In this document: in pieces, positions 55,401 to 61,400 of the stretch
Position numbering within the stretch: position 1 is the stretch's first letter
How the letters are laid out: each line of letters starts with the position of its first letter
DNA from: Melanocharis versteri
Taxonomy: Eukaryota > Chordata > Aves > Passeriformes > Melanocharitidae
Reading direction: 5' to 3'
DNA length: 64,000 nt
Assembly: GCA_013397845.1 (NCBI GenBank)
Contig: VZTG01001095.1
Span: 1 to 64,000, forward strand
The notes under the pieces: model-generated
The model's database searches: none
Seen by the model: only the letters and a program-made list of their open reading frames with translations
Told to the model about the DNA's origin: nothing
Translations under genes and position numbers: made by a program

Positions 55401-58400
55401 GAGAAAAAGAGCCTGGCACTAAAGAAATCCATTAATCCATTTCTGAAAACAAGTAAAACGGAAACAGAATGTCAAAGAAAACAAAAAAACACACACACAC
55501 AAAAAAAATTACTCTCTTAACAAAATGGTACTCATATAACATTTTTATGTCTGCAAGGTTTTAATTTGAAGTCCAACATGCACAGGATTTTCCCATATGT
55601 TCTATGTTATTTCTTCAGTTGGTATTTTTTTCAATATTAAACCATCATTGTTTTCTGCATATCATGACATAAAAAGAAACTTGAAGAAATGAAAGAGGAA
55701 AAATGAAAAAAAATCAAATTATTTAGTTCAAAAATCTAACACAACTTACTTTTCTTTAAGTGTATTTTTGCCAGGAAGGGATCCAAATTATACATAGAAT
55801 GTATCAAAGTATATAATCAGATAGTTTTAAAATTACCTTCAATTTAAAAAGTGCCTTTGCTTTTTTCTCACAGGAAAATTTGGCAATGTTCAGACAAAGA
55901 TAATTTTGTAAACTTTAATTCTGCAATTACTATATTGTGTTTTACAACAATATAGTTTTGATTACATAAGAACCTGTTGTTCTCTACTTTACACTAAACA
56001 TTGACTGCTAGTGAAATTACACTTAAATTAAAATGGAAAAGAATGTTTTTGATAAAACTTTATGTTAAATCTAAATTAATAAACTCTAACTGCATGTAAA
56101 GAAAGTTGTATCAAGCATAGTAATTTATGAAGCTATTGCAATTATAAATAAAACAGGATTAATCAAAAAAGCTTACCATGTTGAGGGACAGTTGAAAGGA
56201 AGAAATCCATGTTTCCATCACCACTACCACTTCCATCATTTCTAAAGAGCTCAGCAACTTTAAGATCACAGATATACAGATATATACACATATATACATT
56301 TATAAATAAAGGGAAAGCAGAATGTAATTTAAACATTTCTGGACAACACAAAAAGACAGAGACGTATTCTAGCAAAGTATCAATTTTCAAAATGAAAGTA
56401 TACAGAATTTCTGATAAAAGCCAGAAAAAATAATTGTTTAATTTATTGCATTGGAAACAGCAAAAGGAAGTCAGAAGGAAAGAAAACACATACAACTTTT
56501 TTTTATCGTTTTTTTTTTCCTTTCCTTCTGTATTCCCTCTTTCTCAGTCCTAATGGAGAAATTAGAAGTAGGGCAGGGGGGAGACAGAAGCAGTGGCTAG
56601 ACCCTGTCAAACTCTCTCATTCTAATATTTTCTCACAAATCAAAAACTTGCGTCAGAAAGTTGAAAAAAATTGTCAGCTTAACTGATGGAGACTTTACCC
56701 TAAGTTTTGTGCTTGCAATGGTGTTGGAAAGCTCAAAAAGTTTATGTTCAGGGGGTATCTGCCCCTAGTGAATTACTAAAGTTAGCTGTAATTTTTCTAA
56801 ACAAAAAAGTCAAAGAGAAAAGTTCATTTAACTGAAACAACTATTTGACCAAAAATTCCACATGCATGAAAGCTCTGAAATTTTTATCAAAAGAATCCTA
56901 GCATAGCACCATAGTGCCACATTGCAGCACAGCCATTCAAGTTAATATGATCTAACTTGCCTGAAGGCACTACACTTGCAATTCTGAATTGCTTAGAAAA
57001 ATAATATCAGTTTAAAAAGCACTTTATGGCTCTCAATATTTTGAATTACTTCTTTTCCTCCAACCAACTTTGTAATTTCCCTTAAAAATATTTTGCAATG
57101 GAAATAAATTCTGTAAGGCAAAAGTGATGTTAATGTGGCAGGAACACTGATACTTGCCAACAGTTTAAGACTAGCATCTCACAGCAGGATTTACACTAGC
57201 TTCTAGCTAGTTCTCCAGCTCGGCTAAACTCCCCAGGCATCTCAAAACCTACAATTTTCTAATGCTATAATCCATCTGAATCAGTTATGAGCCAGCTTAT
57301 TGCAATTTCTCCAATTTCACTCAAGTGGTAGATAAAAAGCACACCTTTGGCTGTTAAACCTTAAATACTGACAACTTAAAAAAAATATTTTTTTTTACAT
57401 TACTTTAATTCTCTCTACCAACTACAGAATTGTGTAATTTAAAAAGCAGCAATTCCCTTTGAATGACCTAATGCATGGTAGAAATATACTTTCTTTGGTT
57501 TTCTTTGGTGATTTACAGCAGTGATTAACAAAACATCTGAAGGGCAGTTCTTTCCTAAAAAGAATTGCTGCTATCTGGTGGGTGTTTCTTTAGAAATAAC
57601 ATGGAAATATTTCAAAAGGTTAGATTTTAAGGGATGAGTAAAGATCACAAAAATACAACCAGTGGATTGATGTATGTGTCTTACCTCCTCCCTCTGGGTT
57701 CAACAGCTCCACTTTAAAAGTTTTTTCTAGTTCAGGAATAGAATTGTCAGTGATGTTTACAGTAATATACTTGTATCTTTCTCCTGGCTGAAATTCCATT
57801 GAGCCCCAAACAGCCTGAAATATGACAGGTCTTCACAGTTTTTTCAAGTTTAATGTTTTCATCCAAATTAAAAAAAGAAATACAACCTCAATTCTTTTTC
57901 TCTTTGTCAAAACATCTACTTTTCTTCACTTTAAAAAAATCTGCTGAGTCTTTGTTATAAGAAATAGGAATCTAAATTCACTGAATTATAAGCATCTTCC
58001 TTTATCTACATTTTTCTGTACAAACAGCAGTCAGACAAGCAAACGGATACCTATAAGCTATGTTGTTGAATATGTACAAATCCTAGTGCGTACAAACATA
58101 ATCTTCACCTGCACATGCACCTGTATGCTCATATAAAGTCTTATACACTTAGAAACAATAGGAAATATCCATTCTTGCTGCATTGACAATTTTCTTAAGG
58201 ATATCAAGATCAAACCCAGAGGCGTTTCCTAGGAAACACAAAACGCTGCCCAGAAAGGAAGCAAAAGGGACATAGCGATTTATGTTTTTATAGTGACTAC
58301 TATGCATCTATCTATCACAACACCATACAAAACAAACTGTTTCTGTGAAAAGAATGACAGTTGAGCTAAAATATTCAAATCAATGGCTACTTCCAGGATA

Positions 58401-61400
58401 AACAGCTCTAATTAAATTCTAAAATAATTACACACCTTGGCAATGGCCATACCTGATAATCTTTAGGACTGAAAGCTGTAAGTGGCACTGTCCTATATTC
58501 CATAAGAACTGTTCCAAGAAGCCCTTGTGCACGAACTACCAATAATCTGATGTGTCCAACTTCTTCTTTAACAGTGATATGGGGCACAGTAGAGGCTGGG
58601 AGAATCATTTCATCACTAGGCTGAGGAGGTGGCCCCACTGAGAACTGCAATAGACCTGAAAGACAAAAAATATTATTTACATGGCTTCTCATACCAAATT
58701 CCAATTATAATAATAAATTGAAACAAAAATATTTATAATATCTATATTTAATGCTCATGAAATTTAAAAAAATGTAGTATGCCTTTAGGACTCAGTCATG
58801 CTATTTCCAGGAATGTGCTATGTACCATTCCCTCTCTCACTGATATTCATATTAGTCTTAAAAAAAACATATCACAAGAATGAATTCAACTCTTCCCAAA
58901 AGAACCCAAATATGTCATAATATTGGGTGCTTGTTGGTATAATAATAAGCATGCTTAAATGTCTCTTTCTACTATGAATTCTCATTTCACAAAAACTGGC
59001 ATAAAATCTACAACATGCAACTTGGGTTGCTTGCAAAAGGGGATGATCACATGTTTGGTCCAGGCAGTTTTAATGCCTTTTTTTTAGTATTCTCAAGAGT
59101 AAGTAATTTGACTTTAATTCTTGTATAAAAATTATTAATTAATTTCAAGTTAGATAAAGTGTAATACTTGACATTGCTTCCTCATCTATCTAGGCTAGGC
59201 AAATTTTTACCTCTTGAGCTAGAAGCATACATAAATCTGCAATAAGACTGTATCATCTTCAACATTGTTACCATATGGGTGGTCACTCGCTTTAATGCTG
59301 ATATCAGTAGTTTCCTTTTCTGGATCTATACTTGCTCCACTGGTAGGAGTTGAACCTAGTTTTCCATCTCCAGACACTGCAGAGACTAATGTCACACGGA
59401 AATATTCATTTAGCTCCGGAATGTCATCATCAATAACATGCAAATTTAAGACCTAGAGAAGGACCAGATCATGGAGAAATCAAACTATGCAACATACATC
59501 CCTTAAGAGTTTTATGACCCTTTAAACAATTAAGTTTTTAGTCAACCAGCTGTATCTGCTGTGAGTTCAGAAAGTAGAGAATATTTTTGTCCTCCATGTA
59601 ATTTAACCTAACTTCTACAATAATAAGTTTAGAATACCAATTCCAAAAACATCTTTACCAGGCTGTCAGAGACATTACAGTGATTAATCTGATTTAGAGA
59701 GCAAGTGAAGTGAGCTGTTTATGCCACCTGACACTTGAGATTACAGATCATATTATCATGTAACATAATCTGCTCTGCATAGGCTAATATATTAATCTCA
59801 GACAATTCCAACTTTCTATATATTGTGATAAGATTTGAAAAATATACAGGAGAAAAATTTTAGGTACCTCATCATATTTAGAGCCATGGGAATGAGTAGT
59901 TTAAAAATGTCAATGGAAATTCTCCTAAGATTTTTCACCTGATGAGCTACTGCTCCCAGTCTGTTTCTTAGAGCCATGACCAACAAGTCTTCTGTATGTA
60001 GACTGTATATTGTACCACAGAGCAGCGGAGCAAGAGGGTTCACCAGGTCTTTTCTGCCACTATATAAAATAATTCAGGCTTCATCCATGCTGCCAGACTG
60101 GAAAAGCTTGGCAATTTTTATTTTAAATGACTGTATGTAATGCAGTAATACATTTCAGTAGAGAAGTAAAGCTGAATAAACTGTGCCAGGAGCATACTAT
60201 TTTCCAAAATCACAAGTTTTTGCCAAGCTGTGACCGCTTACGTTCTTTAACTGGGACCAGATCCACAGTTCTAAGTGAGTCACTGGGATGTTTTCAGATT
60301 ATGTCAGTAGGTTTCACTGAGGCCCTAATGACTTCAGCAGGATGACAGAAGTGAAATTAAAGACAGTATTTTCTATAATCAATCCACCCTTTCTATTTAA
60401 CTAACACTAATAGAAAACACATATGAACTTCCTACAGTATTGTGGTTCCACACCTCTTCTTCAAATAAATGTGAAATTCCCGTGCTGTGGCTTGGGGTCA
60501 AATTCACAGAAATAGATTAATCAAAAGAGACAGAATGTAGTGAACAGTTGCAAGACATTTGATTACAGCAGTGAAGTTGGCTGCTGTCTATTTAATTGTT
60601 GTGGAGATAAAACTGATCTCCAAAACTCAGATCGAAACCTGATCATATTCCAATTTCAAAAGTCACTGGAACCATTATTCAAGCCCAGGACTACCTATAC
60701 TTGAAGTATACATATAGATATCCATAGATTTAATATATACATATATGCAAACATATGTGTATTAAATGTGCAATTATGTGCATTTATACATTCATGCATG
60801 CACAGTAACGCCTGAAGTGAGAAGCACACAGATATATATATGCATCTATCCTATCACTTGTTAGATGTCAAAGATGAAAAAACCCTGCAAAATGTAATAA
60901 AAGCTATGTGAAGGAAAGACTCTTTAGTATGAAAACTAGTCAAGTATCCTCAGAAGGTGTTTTCCAGCAGGTTTGCAGAGGACAGGATGAATAGTTAATA
61001 GGAAGGTAGGGTTTACCTCTGATCTCTGCCAAGGAAGGAATGTGATAGTGCCACTGCTGTTTGAAAAATCGCTAACAGAGTAATTAATGCCCCTGGAATC
61101 AACCTGTGAGATAACGTAATTTATATACACATAGTCTAGGGCTCCCCTTGTACGCTCCACGACACAGGATATAGTGGAACCCTCATCAGCAGCCTGGAAG
61201 AAAGCAAGAAATTTACATATTTGTTATGATCAAAGTAAATCAAAGGAATAAATGTAAAAGATTGGATTCTCTAATGCTATTAAAATGTTTAGCAATTTTT
61301 TATTGCTGTCATGTTACTTTCAGCCCTTTTGGGGAGATAGGAAGCTGAAACTGAACTTGATGGCGGTCAGAACAATCTTAATGGAAACTGCAATAGCTTC

